DNA of 21,508 bases from an uncultured Collinsella sp. (GCA_958429225.1 CAUAJB010000034.1:1-21508), one strand, 5' to 3'; positions 1 to 6,971 are shown, counted from the first letter of the stretch. Notes: generated by a model not told the origin, from the sequence alone. Program-made: numbers and translations.

Positions 1-559
1 AGGTCTTTTGGTTGGCCGTGATGCTCTGCTTGGCGAGCGCTTCCTGCGAGGCCGAGGAAGTCTGAACGCCCAAGGTAGCAGTGTTGAGTGTGTCGGTTGA
101 GACACTCGGGGACTCTCCGTCGCTGGTCTTGCCGAACACGGCGGCAGCATCGTACAGACAGGTGCCAAGCGAGCTGATATCGCCGTCCGTAGACCTGACG
201 TCGCCAATGAAGATGTCCGCCTTTTTATCGCTGAGCGCGGAATCGGCCGAGGACGCATCGACAAAGGCGACCTCGAGACCCATGCGGCATGCAAGGGCAC
301 GAGCGGCATCGACCGCATAGCCCGTGAGGTTTCCGTCGGCATCCTGCATGGCTTGCGGGGCATCGGACGTATCGAGAGCGACCGTCAGGGTTCCCGGCGT
401 GACCAGGGCGTCGTCCGACACCGTGGGGGTAACGGTCTCGCGCTCGATCTGGTCGATCGTGGGCGTCGTGAACGTGGACAGTGGATTGAACGCGCATCCA
501 CTCAGGCCCAAAACGGCAATGACCGCCGCGGTCCCAGCACCTAACCGAGCCGCATGCAT
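1..559 (-). CDS. Family-3 extracellular solute-binding lipoprotein (partial, C-terminus off left edge)
   Basis: Probable substrate-binding subunit of an amino-acid-type ABC importer, anchored outside the membrane by lipid. Translated directly from the minus strand: 186 codons are present and the rest lies beyond position 1. Residues 1-22 form a lipoprotein signal peptide with one Arg, a hydrophobic core and lipobox LSGC, so Cys22 is the predicted lipidated residue. After a Thr-rich linker comes the start of the SBP_bac_3 fold: a PGTLTVALDTSDAP strand, then DADGNLTGYAVDAARALACR, matching the family pattern of a dG..tGydvDla.aiA..lG segment. The start at 559 is chosen because GAGGGG lies 7 nt upstream and the signal peptide begins there. 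The same frame stays open far upstream, with in-frame ATGs at 577, 796, 868 and 910, so automated calls may start earlier. The transporter permease and ATPase are not in the window. The ligand cannot be told. Confidence 0.8.
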   Translation of the reverse strand, partial: MHAARLGAGTAAVIAVLGLSGCAFNPLSTFTTPTIDQIERETVTPTVSDDALVTPGTLTVALDTSDAPQAMQDADGNLTGYAVDAARALACRMGLEVAFVDASSADSALSDKKADIFIGDVRSTDGDISSLGTCLYDAAAVFGKTSDGESPSVSTDTLNTATLGVQTSSASQEALAKQSITANQKT

Positions 560-908
560 CAAGCTGCCCCTCACCATGTCCGCTACCCTGCCTTCTGTGT
601 CGTATACGATCCGTGCCCTGCACGGAATATCGGGTTGTTCCCACCAGCTGACCTGGTATTTGACCCCACACTTGCGCACCGGGGCGTTTGCTCGGGAGGC
701 CGCAGCCACCTTCACGACTGGCCCGCTCGCCCGCGAGGCGGTATTGCCCCAAAGAAAGTAGAACGGACGGTGCGGCTTACATCTAGGACGCGCCATGATC
801 GCGCCGCGCGCACGCGGTCGCTTACGTGGATCCCTTTGACCGCGTCTGTCTTGGACTAGGATGGGCATTTCGTCCGTCCGCAACCACAGCCTGGCAGGAA
901 CGTAGCGC
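560..908 (-). other. Long leader of the solute-binding lipoprotein gene, with several hairpins
   Basis: This stretch lies between a strong promoter-like site (909-937) and the chosen lipoprotein start. On the minus strand it contains several inverted repeats: an 8-bp stem ACGCGGTC/GACCGCGT, GGGGC/GCCCC enclosing CTCGC/GCGAG, and close to the gene ACCAG/CTGGT and CCGTG/CACGG. I recognise no riboswitch, T-box or other known RNA class. The lipoprotein reading frame is free of stops throughout, back to a TAA at 1094-1096, so part could be translated as an N-terminal extension. Codon use there is poor (AGG, AGA, CGA, GGG are common) and no known domain is visible, so I favour untranslated leader. 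Confidence 0.4.
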
Positions 909-937
909 ATTATAGCTAAGTTCAAGCTATAGTTTAA
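909..937 (-). promoter_or_regulatory. Promoter with overlapping inverted-repeat operator, upstream of the lipoprotein leader
   Basis: On the minus strand a perfect -10 hexamer TATAAT (909-914) sits 17 bp from a weak -35-like TTAAAC (932-937). The spacer and the -10 are covered by a perfect inverted repeat, TATAGCT-7 nt-AGCTATA, at 911-931. A site placed like this is typical of a repressor operator. The regulator is unknown. The first downstream gene on this strand is the solute-binding lipoprotein, about 340 nt away. Confidence 0.5.
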
Positions 938-1056
938 GGTTAGGGACGTTATTCGCATCGCGAGTACAGATTTCGCAGGTCGGGACGGGCTGCACGCGCT
1001 CTGATTGAGCCCGTAGCTCCCCATGGAGAGCCCCGACGCGCTCGTCTTGGGGCGCG
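938..1056. other. Intergenic stretch with no supported feature
   Basis: High-GC sequence between the lipoprotein promoter and the AT-rich inverted-repeat element. It includes a TTAGGGACGTT motif near 940-950, resembling the GGGACGTT repeats seen elsewhere in the window, and a partly tRNA-like segment at about 1007-1056 that does not make a full cloverleaf. I see no gene here. Confidence 0.4.
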
Positions 1057-1273
1057 TGGCCAAAAAATAGCAAATATGAGTACTGTTATCAAATTAGTGG
1101 CAGGAATTTTTGGCTCTGCAAACAGTTTTCACTCTCTATAACGTCAGATTGATGCCAGGGTATTCCACATTTGTTTAATATCTTTCTGATTTACGCCATC
1201 TTCTAGTCCCAAAATCCCTGATTTTGCTGTTACCGAATTTGTAGCAGTACTCATATTTGCTATATTTTGGCCA
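1057..1273. mobile_element. MITE-like element bounded by long near-perfect inverted repeats
   Basis: An AT-rich island of about 217 bp in GC-rich surroundings. The left arm (1058-1095) and right arm (1236-1272) are inverted copies of 38 and 37 nt, differing at two bases plus one gap. Both arms begin TGGCCAAAA and contain AGCAAATATGAGTACTG. Just inside, a second imperfect pair continues the symmetry (CAGGAATTTTTGG on the left, CAGGGATTTTGGG in the complement on the right). No transposase is encoded. No clear target duplication flanks it, apart from the palindrome TGGCCA at both ends. Long terminal inverted repeats, small size and different base composition fit a non-autonomous transposable element. 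An alternative is a large structured RNA or bidirectional terminator after the gene at 1308. Confidence 0.55.
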
Positions 1274-1307
1274 GAGCATGTATTCAACCCCCTGTTTCAG
1301 AGCATTG

Positions 1308-2420
1308 CTAGGCGGGTTTAAGCCCAAAACACGCCCGCAGCGTGTTAAATAGCGCCTCTTGTTTCTTTCTGCAAGCGTCAACACGGTTGCGATATCGCTT
1401 ACCCATACGTTGGTGGATGCGCCATGCGAGCGCTTCCATCGCTTCCATGTCGCAGAGCATTTCGTTGTTGACCGTCGCGACCTCGATTCCCATAGTAATC
1501 AAGCCCGTGTTGCGTTTTTCATCATGGATACGTCCCCTCCGGGAGGAATGGCCCAGCTCACCGTTGTATTCCAGGTCAAACCGGGCTGCTTCCTGATGGG
1601 CATCGCAAACCGCATACGGCATCCCCGAGATCGCCTGCGCTCGGTCGTTGAACTCGATCTTGTGGTCGGTCTTAAAGGGACCGCAGGCAAATCCGCCATA
1701 GGAAAACGGAAGCGAAAACATGGCAAGCATGATGCATTCCATGGGTGAGCGCAGGTTTTCCGACAGAAAGGGGCACAGCCGCCGCAGCTGCTTGGCCGCG
1801 CTCCCCTTGCATGCCGCAAGGTAATCTGCCAGGCGATCGGGCGTCAGCACTGGCTCTACCTCAAAGTAGCCCACATCTGACGGCTGGTCCTTATCCTTTG
1901 CAAGCTTGTTCGCAACAGGTGAGCTGTAGGGAGGCAGATACCGTCCGCGATCGCTCAGCGAAATCTTGGAGCACAGCTCCTGGGCCAGGGCAAATGCCTG
2001 GATACAGCCGACTTCGCGCGCAACGGCGGCACAGAGGGCCTCGGGAGACAAGCTGTACACCCCCGGCTCCACCTCCAAAATCGAGGCGTCCGGCAGGCCT
2101 GTAGAACAAACGGACCAGCTTGCACCAGGCATGCGGCGACGCTGCTTCGCCGACCCCACCAGCAGGCACAAGTCTTCTTGAACATCGCCACTCACGGCCC
2201 CGATCCGCACCAAATCGGGAAGATAGATGTCCTCGGCCGAGGGAGACGATGTATGCAGCACACGGCGCTCTTCATCGGGATCGAGGTCTCTCCAGCTGAT
2301 GTAACCCATTTGTCGGCGCTCGGCGCGCATCATGCGCAGCGCCGAGGCACCGGTCAGGACTACGGAGGCCGCCAGTTGCTCGCTTGTCAGTTCGATGCGC
2401 CGCGCTATCTTCACTGCCAC
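1308..2420 (-). CDS. AbiEi-like protein with C-terminal PD-(D/E)XK (DUF559-like) domain, function unknown
   Basis: A protein of 370 aa, not recognised as a named gene. The middle resembles AbiEi-type proteins: EVEPGVYSLSPEALCAAVAR followed by a helical segment ending in an EL-type motif. The C-terminal part has the layout of DUF559/Vsr-like nucleases: SPMEC (E228), then FDLEYNGELGH (D282 and E284), then HDEKRNTGLITMGIEV (D300, R303). In such families the E, D and x-E residues form the PD-(D/E)XK site and the D..R..L..G segment follows it. The C-terminus is basic. The chosen start is GTG at 2420, with AGGGGG 7 nt upstream. TTG at 2438, overlapping the comF stop, and GTG at 2414 are also possible. 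It follows comF by 11 nt, so it is probably co-transcribed. It could be an orphan nuclease, a TA-like regulator, or a relic. Catalysis is inferred from motifs only. Confidence 0.7.
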   Translation of the reverse strand: MAVKIARRIELTSEQLAASVVLTGASALRMMRAERRQMGYISWRDLDPDEERRVLHTSSPSAEDIYLPDLVRIGAVSGDVQEDLCLLVGSAKQRRRMPGASWSVCSTGLPDASILEVEPGVYSLSPEALCAAVAREVGCIQAFALAQELCSKISLSDRGRYLPPYSSPVANKLAKDKDQPSDVGYFEVEPVLTPDRLADYLAACKGSAAKQLRRLCPFLSENLRSPMECIMLAMFSLPFSYGGFACGPFKTDHKIEFNDRAQAISGMPYAVCDAHQEAARFDLEYNGELGHSSRRGRIHDEKRNTGLITMGIEVATVNNEMLCDMEAMEALAWRIHQRMGKRYRNRVDACRKKQEALFNTLRACFGLKPA

Positions 2421-2431
2421 AAAACCACCCC

Positions 2432-3238
2432 CTACCAAACGCGTGCGATAGCGAGGCCATCGACTGCTGCGGCGCCGGCACGCTTGAGCTCCGCCGAGGC
2501 CGCTGCCATGGTCGCGCCCGTGGTAATGACATCATCGATGAGCAGCAGACGGCAGCCGCGCACATCCTCGACCGTCTCATACATGCCCCGGGCATGTTCC
2601 CGGCGCTCATCGCGACCGAGCTCTCGCTGGTCACCGTGACCGTATTTGACCAGGGCGTCCAGCAACGACACACCCGAAAGATCGCAAAACGAGCGCGCGA
2701 TTGCTTCCATATGGTCGAATCCACGCCGCCGAAACGCTGCCGCAGTCGCGGGCACAAACACCACCGCATCGGCGCCGGACAGCACACTGCCGTAGCGATC
2801 GGAGGCTGCCACCTGGGCATGCAAGGCAGTATCGTAGAGCAACTCCGCCAGATACGGTGCCAGACGGCGCTCGCCCGCATCCTTGTACGCCTTGATGATG
2901 CGCGGCAGCGGATGCGCGTAGACGGCGCACGCCAGGCAGCGGTCGAGCGCCTCCGCCATTGCCGAGGACGCGCCCTCGACCGAACACTCAGTGCACAGCA
3001 AATCCCCAAACGGGGCGCCGCATCGGGTACAGCTATGACGTGGGTCGATGAGCGTGAGCAACGCCAGACAATCCTGGCAGATCAGCGCACCGGAACGCTC
3101 GCAGCCGGCACATCGCGTGGGCGACAACGCCTCGAGCGCCTCGTATGTCGCGCGCTCGGCAAGCGGTAGCAATTCATCCGCAAACGGTAGGACACCTGCA
3201 CCCTGCAAGCGAGTCAATACATTCAAATGTCTCTTCAT
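2432..3238 (-). CDS. comF: ComF family protein (phosphoribosyltransferase-like)
   Basis: ComF-type proteins combine a zinc-binding N-terminus with a type I phosphoribosyltransferase fold and are linked to DNA uptake in naturally competent bacteria. Their exact reaction is unclear. The 268-aa protein has two Cys-rich knuckles (C43, C46, C54, C57 and C70, C73, C82, C85), the AYKDAGERRLA segment near 117 that replaces the usual K-Y-x-G motif, FRRRGFDH near 169, matching the family R.R.GfnQ, and the PRPP loop LLLIDDVITTGAT at 231-243. Length and order are normal, though an N-terminal extension of about 40 residues precedes the first zinc knuckle. The ATG at 3238 has a strong AGGGAGGG site 7 nt upstream, and that site lies in a perfect hairpin (separate entry). 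No other competence gene is nearby. It lies 101 nt after ricT and overlaps or abuts the AbiEi-like gene. Confidence 0.9.
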   Translation of the reverse strand: MKRHLNVLTRLQGAGVLPFADELLPLAERATYEALEALSPTRCAGCERSGALICQDCLALLTLIDPRHSCTRCGAPFGDLLCTECSVEGASSAMAEALDRCLACAVYAHPLPRIIKAYKDAGERRLAPYLAELLYDTALHAQVAASDRYGSVLSGADAVVFVPATAAAFRRRGFDHMEAIARSFCDLSGVSLLDALVKYGHGDQRELGRDERREHARGMYETVEDVRGCRLLLIDDVITTGATMAAASAELKRAGAAAVDGLAIARVW

Positions 3239-3245
3239 GACACAA

Positions 3246-3273
3246 CCCTCCCTACGCGAAGGCGGAGGGAGGG
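3246..3273 (-). promoter_or_regulatory. Hairpin that would hide the comF ribosome binding site
   Basis: On the minus strand CCCTCCCT (3266-3273) and AGGGAGGG (3246-3253) are perfect complements separated by 12 nt. The downstream arm is the comF Shine-Dalgarno sequence itself, 7 nt before the ATG. Folding of the mRNA would block ribosome access, suggesting translational control or coupling. No T-run follows, so it is not a standard terminator. Confidence 0.55.
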
Positions 3274-3289
3274 CTGTCGGTGTAGAGCC

Positions 3290-3295
3290 ATGATA
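3290..3295 (-). promoter_or_regulatory. Possible -10 element for comF
   Basis: TATCAT on the minus strand, about 52 nt before the comF ATG, in the context GGGTATCATGG, which is identical to the -10 region before tmk. No convincing -35 is visible at 17 bp, so this is a weak call. If real, comF and the downstream gene can be transcribed apart from tmk-holB-ricT. Confidence 0.3.
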
Positions 3296-3339
3296 CCCAG
3301 AGGTGCTAGGGCCAGGCGGGTTAAATCCGTTTACGGGCG

Positions 3340-5034
3340 CTATTCGCCGGCAGGCGGTTGCGGTGCGGACGAGGTGTGGGTCGAGCCCTCGCCACCGTCC
3401 TGACGCGGCTTACGGGAGCGACGGCGACGGCGACGCTTTTGACCCTGGTCAGTCGAGCCCTCGCCACCGCGATCCTCACGCGGTTCGCGCTCGTCGCGAG
3501 TACCGCCGCGCGAAGCCTTGGCGGCAGTTCCTCCGCCATCGCCGGGGCGACGGCGCGTGACCTTGACTTCACCGTCCGAAACCTGATCGGCCACGGAAGG
3601 AACCGAGGGCTTCTGCTGCGTGCCCGAGGAATGGCGGCGGCGCGGACGCGGCGCGCGCTCCTCCTCGCCACGCGGCTTGCCGCCCTTGTCGGCAGGCGCA
3701 TCGGAACCCGAGCCACCCTTGGGAGCGGCACCGGCTTCGCGAGCGGCTGCGGCGCGGAAGGCGTCCTCGCGCTCCTCGCTCGACAGGTGGCGGCGACGAC
3801 GGCGCGTGGGGTTCATGCCACCGCCGCGATTTTGCTGCTGGGGCTGCTGAGCCTCGCGCTCGCGGGAAGCGTTCTTGCCCGCGGTCTCGCCATTGTCGAC
3901 GGACGCCGCGCGCTTGCGGCGGCGACGGCCATCGGCCGCCCCCTCGGCCTCGGGTGCCTCGGCCTTGCCGCGGCCCTTTCCACGGCCACGGCCCTCGCTC
4001 TGGCCCTGAGCAGCGCGAGCATCGGATTCGGCATCGCGACGACGGCGCTTGGGCATCGATGTGCCGGCCAGACGATCGGCGCTCGACAGGCCATCGCCCA
4101 CGTCGACGCCGTTCTCGCGATCGAGTTCCATGAGCGCCAGGCGCATCTCGGGCGACTCGATGCGCTCGAGCACGTCACGCGTCACGCAGTCGGGGCGGCA
4201 GTTGCAGCCCTGCTCGGCGGCCTTCTTTTTGCAGCCCTCCGAGCACGTCATATCGGCCAGGTTGACCTTAAAGACTTTGCCGTTCTCCAGGCGCAGCACC
4301 AGCTGCTCACGCGGCGTGTCATATTCCTGAATACGCGCTTTGCCGAGCGGCGTATCGATGAGCGTCTTCTTTTTGGGCGCACGGCTCTTAAAGTCCTTGT
4401 ACGCCTCGAACTCATAGCGCAAACAGCACATCAGGCGGCCGCATACGCCGCTGATCTTGGACGAGTTGAGCGGCAGGTCTTGCTCTTTTGCCATGCGAAT
4501 CGAGACGGGCTCAAACTGTCCGCCAAAGCGCGTGCAGCAGAGCTCCTGTCCGCATTGGGCATAGCCGCCCACCAGGCGGGTCTCGTCGCGCACGCCAATC
4601 TGGCGCATGTCGACGCGAATGTGCAGCGTCGAGGACAGATCCTTGACGAGCTGACGAAAATCGACGCGCTCCTCGGCCGCAAAGTAAAACACGGCCTTCT
4701 CGCCGCCAAACAGGTACTCGACGCCGACCGGCTTCATCTCGAGGTCGAGCTCTTTGACCAGACGGCGGAAATCGACCATGGCCTCGTCGCCCTGAATGGC
4801 CAGGTCGTCGGCAAGCTGCAGGTCGATGTCGCTCGCCACGCGCAGCACGGGCTTGAGCGGCTGGCCGATCTCGTCCTGCGGCACCTCGAAGGGGTCTGCC
4901 GTGACCAGGCCGATCTCGGTTCCGCGCTCGGTGGAGCAGATAGCATAATCGGCCTCGAGGATATCCAGATCCTGCGGGTCGAACCACAGGTCGCGCGAGG
5001 CGTAGGTAAACTTAACGGGTACGACTAACGGCAT
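3340..5034 (-). CDS. ricT: PSP1 domain protein RicT/YaaT with long Arg-rich C-terminal tail
   Basis: RicT (YaaT) is a PSP1-domain protein. In Bacillus it works with RicA and RicF as an iron-sulfur complex that affects RNase Y-dependent mRNA processing, sporulation and competence. Residues 1 to about 300 form the conserved part, with the signature cysteines CGQELCC (161-167) and CGRLMCC (198-204). A further Cys group (264, 268, 277, 279, 283) follows. From about residue 325 to 564 the protein is low complexity: blocks of Arg and Lys (SMPKRRRRDAE, NPTRRRRRHLSS, QKRRRRRRSRK) alternate with Gly, Gln and acidic stretches. The family is usually about 270-300 aa, so the tail doubles its length. The ATG at 5034 overlaps the holB stop by 10 nt, with AGGAAGG just upstream, so translation is likely coupled. 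ricA and ricF are not nearby. Confidence 0.88.
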   Translation of the reverse strand: MPLVVPVKFTYASRDLWFDPQDLDILEADYAICSTERGTEIGLVTADPFEVPQDEIGQPLKPVLRVASDIDLQLADDLAIQGDEAMVDFRRLVKELDLEMKPVGVEYLFGGEKAVFYFAAEERVDFRQLVKDLSSTLHIRVDMRQIGVRDETRLVGGYAQCGQELCCTRFGGQFEPVSIRMAKEQDLPLNSSKISGVCGRLMCCLRYEFEAYKDFKSRAPKKKTLIDTPLGKARIQEYDTPREQLVLRLENGKVFKVNLADMTCSEGCKKKAAEQGCNCRPDCVTRDVLERIESPEMRLALMELDRENGVDVGDGLSSADRLAGTSMPKRRRRDAESDARAAQGQSEGRGRGKGRGKAEAPEAEGAADGRRRRKRAASVDNGETAGKNASREREAQQPQQQNRGGGMNPTRRRRRHLSSEEREDAFRAAAAREAGAAPKGGSGSDAPADKGGKPRGEEERAPRPRRRHSSGTQQKPSVPSVADQVSDGEVKVTRRRPGDGGGTAAKASRGGTRDEREPREDRGGEGSTDQGQKRRRRRRSRKPRQDGGEGSTHTSSAPQPPAGE

Positions 5035-6152
5035 TTCAGTGCCTTCCTGATATCGAACAGCATGACCTCAATGGCCAGCTGGGGAGTAACGTTTCTGGCG
5101 ATGTTGCGCTCAGCCGTGGCAACCGCCTCGAGCGCCTGGGTGGCACCCGCAACATTCGTCGCCGCGGCAAGCCGCCCGATCGTGTCGCGCACGTCCTCGT
5201 TCACAACGCCTGCCGCCTCATCCTGAAGCGTCAGCAGCACGTCGCGCATGAGCGTCCGCGCGCTCGCCAGCGCTTCCATGATACCCGAACGCTCGCGCGC
5301 GTTGAGTTCGCGCTTGTTGCGGTCCTCAAGCTGCTTCAATGCTCCACGCGACAGGTAGTCGGCGTTTTGCTCGAGCACCTTTTCCTGTGTGGACTTGACC
5401 TCGGCGAGCGGTGCCTTAACGGCGACGATGAGCGACTTGGCGCGGCTGAGCACATCAGCCTCGTCGGCAGCGATGAGCGAATCGATGGCGCGGACCATCT
5501 GGCGGCGAGCATCCTGGCGCTCGGCACTCTTAAGGAACTCGATGCCGCGTGTGGGGCTTCCCGCCACGGCGACCGCCATGCGACAGCGCGCGAGATCCTG
5601 GCCCGTCGCGCGACTCACGGCCTGCGCGGCCACGGTGGGCGACACCAGCCGAAACGGCACGCACTGACAGCGGCTCACGATGGTGGGCAACATCACGTCT
5701 GCCGAAGTGCCCAGCAAGATGAACATAACGCCCTCGGGCGGCTCCTCGAGTGTCTTGAGCAGTGCGTTTGCGGTGTTGGCGCGCAGCTGCTCGGCACGGT
5801 CGATGATGTAGACCTTGGCCTTGGCGCGGATGGGCGCCAGCGGCACGTCATCGAGCAGCTCGCGGGTCTGGGCAATGAGGTAGCCCGTGGCGCTCTCGGG
5901 CGTGTAATAGTGCACGTCGGGATGCGTGTGCCGAGCAACGCGCACGCAGCTGTCGCATGCGCCGCAGCCGTCCTGCTCGCACAGGAAAGCTTGGGCGAGC
6001 GCCCATGCGGCATCGAGTTTGCCGGCGCCGGGAGCGCCTAAAAACAGATAGGCGTGCGATGCGCGGCCGCTGGCGACGGCGTTGGTCAAAAAGTCGCGCA
6101 CGCGCTGTTGGGTGTCGAGCTTGGCCAGCAGGCTTGCCTGAGCGGGGGCCAT
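5025..6152 (-). CDS. holB: DNA polymerase III subunit delta prime
   Basis: Clamp-loader subunit that, with delta and tau/gamma, loads the sliding clamp on DNA. The protein is 375 aa. It shows the AAA+ layout: GAPGAGK at 39-45, a zinc module (C58, C63, C66, C69) followed by HTHPDVH, IIDRAEQL at the Walker B position, LLKTLEEPP (131-139) and the SRC motif with its arginine finger (160-162). The residue after the P-loop lysine is Leu, not Thr or Ser, which suggests no ATP hydrolysis, as in many delta-prime proteins. The C-terminal helical collar region follows. The start at 6152 is preferred: AAGGAGGG lies just upstream inside the end of tmk, and only one base separates the tmk stop from this ATG. 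A longer in-frame reading would run back into tmk and is rejected. tmk-holB-ricT order is conserved with Firmicutes. Confidence 0.93.
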   Translation of the reverse strand: MAPAQASLLAKLDTQQRVRDFLTNAVASGRASHAYLFLGAPGAGKLDAAWALAQAFLCEQDGCGACDSCVRVARHTHPDVHYYTPESATGYLIAQTRELLDDVPLAPIRAKAKVYIIDRAEQLRANTANALLKTLEEPPEGVMFILLGTSADVMLPTIVSRCQCVPFRLVSPTVAAQAVSRATGQDLARCRMAVAVAGSPTRGIEFLKSAERQDARRQMVRAIDSLIAADEADVLSRAKSLIVAVKAPLAEVKSTQEKVLEQNADYLSRGALKQLEDRNKRELNARERSGIMEALASARTLMRDVLLTLQDEAAGVVNEDVRDTIGRLAAATNVAGATQALEAVATAERNIARNVTPQLAIEVMLFDIRKALKCR

Positions 6153-6153
6153 G

Positions 6154-6837
6154 TTACTCGCCCTCCTTGGCAAGCGCGGCGGCGACGGCGTCTTGCGGAA
6201 TGTCGAGACCGTACGCGCGAACCTGCTCGACCGTCTTCTCGAAGACTTCCTCGATGGGCGCGGTGGCATCGATGAGCTTTACGCGGCTTGGTTCCTCGGC
6301 AGCAATGGCACAAAATCCCTGGTAGACACGCTCCTGGAATGCCATGCCCTTAGCCTCCATACGATCTGCCGCACCACGGGCTGCCATGCGTAGCGCTGCC
6401 TGCTCTGGCGTGATGTGGTAGACGAGTGTGAGCGCCGGGTGCGTACCGGCGACAGCCAGGTTGTTGGCATCGCGTACCATCTGACGGTCGAGGCCATCGG
6501 CAAACGCCTGGTAGCAGGTCGTGGAATCGTAGAAGCGATCGCACAGGACCACCTTGCCGGCCGCGAGGGCGGGCGCGATGACCTCGTGCACCAGCTGGGC
6601 ACGCGCAGCCTCGTAGAGCAGCAACTCGCAGGTGTCGCCCATCGCCGTATTGGCGGGGTCGAGCAGCAGAGCACGGATCTTTTCGCTGATGGCGGTGCCG
6701 CCCGGCTCGCGCAGGCTCACAACCTGGTAGCCAGCGAGTTCGAGCGCGCGGGCAAGCAGACGCGCCTGCGTGGACTTGCCGGCACCATCGACGCCCTCGA
6801 GCGTGATAAAGCTATGTTGAGCGGGCTCAAAAGCCAT
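6154..6837 (-). CDS. tmk: Thymidylate kinase
   Basis: Phosphorylates dTMP to dTDP with ATP in the cytoplasm, an essential step in dTTP supply. The 227-aa protein has the P-loop LEGVDGAGKST near the N-terminus, the REPGGT motif of the dTMP site, the CDRFYDST segment (DR[YFH] motif) and a LID region AARGAADRMEAKG containing arginines. Length is typical. ATG at 6837 has AGGAAGGGG about 8 nt upstream. It is the first gene of the tmk-holB-ricT run, with a promoter at 6890-6918. Grouping with holB couples dNTP supply and replication genes, a common arrangement. Confidence 0.95.
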   Translation of the reverse strand: MAFEPAQHSFITLEGVDGAGKSTQARLLARALELAGYQVVSLREPGGTAISEKIRALLLDPANTAMGDTCELLLYEAARAQLVHEVIAPALAAGKVVLCDRFYDSTTCYQAFADGLDRQMVRDANNLAVAGTHPALTLVYHITPEQAALRMAARGAADRMEAKGMAFQERVYQGFCAIAAEEPSRVKLIDATAPIEEVFEKTVEQVRAYGLDIPQDAVAAALAKEGE

Positions 6838-6889
6838 GAGCGCAGCCCCTTCCTACAAGGCGCATAAATGCAGATATATCAACCAAGCC

Positions 6890-6918
6890 ATGATACCCCA
6901 GGGGCAGGCGCACCCCAA
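6890..6918 (-). promoter_or_regulatory. Promoter of tmk-holB-ricT
   Basis: On the minus strand TTGGGG (6913-6918) and TATCAT (6890-6895) are separated by exactly 17 bp, about 50 nt before the tmk ATG. This is a fair sigma-70-type match. No other better site is seen in the 250-bp gap. Confidence 0.5.
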
Positions 6919-6926
6919 ATCGGGCC

Positions 6927-6968
6927 TAGTCATTGGGTAGTCATTGGGGACGCTCTTAAATGACTAGG
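6927..6968. repeat. Dispersed repeat copy 1 with tandem 11-mer (TAGTCATTGGG x2)
   Basis: TAGTCATTGGG occurs twice in tandem at 6927-6937 and 6938-6948. Positions 6938-6968 match, in reverse complement, positions 15595-15625 at 29 of 31 bases. The ends of the 31-mer (TAGTCATT and AATGACTA) are inverted repeats, so each copy can form a small hairpin. Two copies 8.6 kb apart in intergenic DNA indicate a dispersed genomic repeat. Confidence 0.65.
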
Positions 6969-6971
6969 CGA

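Noticed and set aside
610..660. Segment resembling the SRP RNA core (ACCAGGTCAG followed by GGGAA)
   Set aside because: The AGCAGCC strand and the proper tetraloop geometry are missing. The match is only ten bases.
225..752. Second minus-strand open frame overlapping the lipoprotein start
   Set aside because: Wrong frame relative to the lipobox and the solute-binding motifs; composition is Arg/Gly/His-rich, typical of a shadow frame.
841..870. Plus-strand promoter-like TTGACC ... TAGGAT
   Set aside because: Spacer is only 15 bp and no plus-strand gene or clear RNA follows.
1007..1056. tRNA-like stretch: GAGCCCG-TA-GCTC...GAGC followed by a CCCGA/TTGGG stem
   Set aside because: D-loop lacks GG, the anticodon loop would be about 10 nt, and there is no T-arm or 3' acceptor strand before the AT-rich element. 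Probably chance or a very degraded fragment.
1272..1305. Direct 8-bp repeats CAGAGCAT on the right side of the inverted-repeat element
   Set aside because: Both copies lie on the same side of the element, so they are not a target duplication; may be chance.
1175..1384. Short minus-strand frame crossing the inverted-repeat element
   Set aside because: Runs out of the real gene in another frame into the element; no ribosome site. Likely a spurious product of the repeat.
3358..5028. Long plus-strand open frame opposite ricT
   Set aside because: Antisense to a well-supported PSP1 gene; the product is an Ala/Leu/Arg-rich low-complexity translation.
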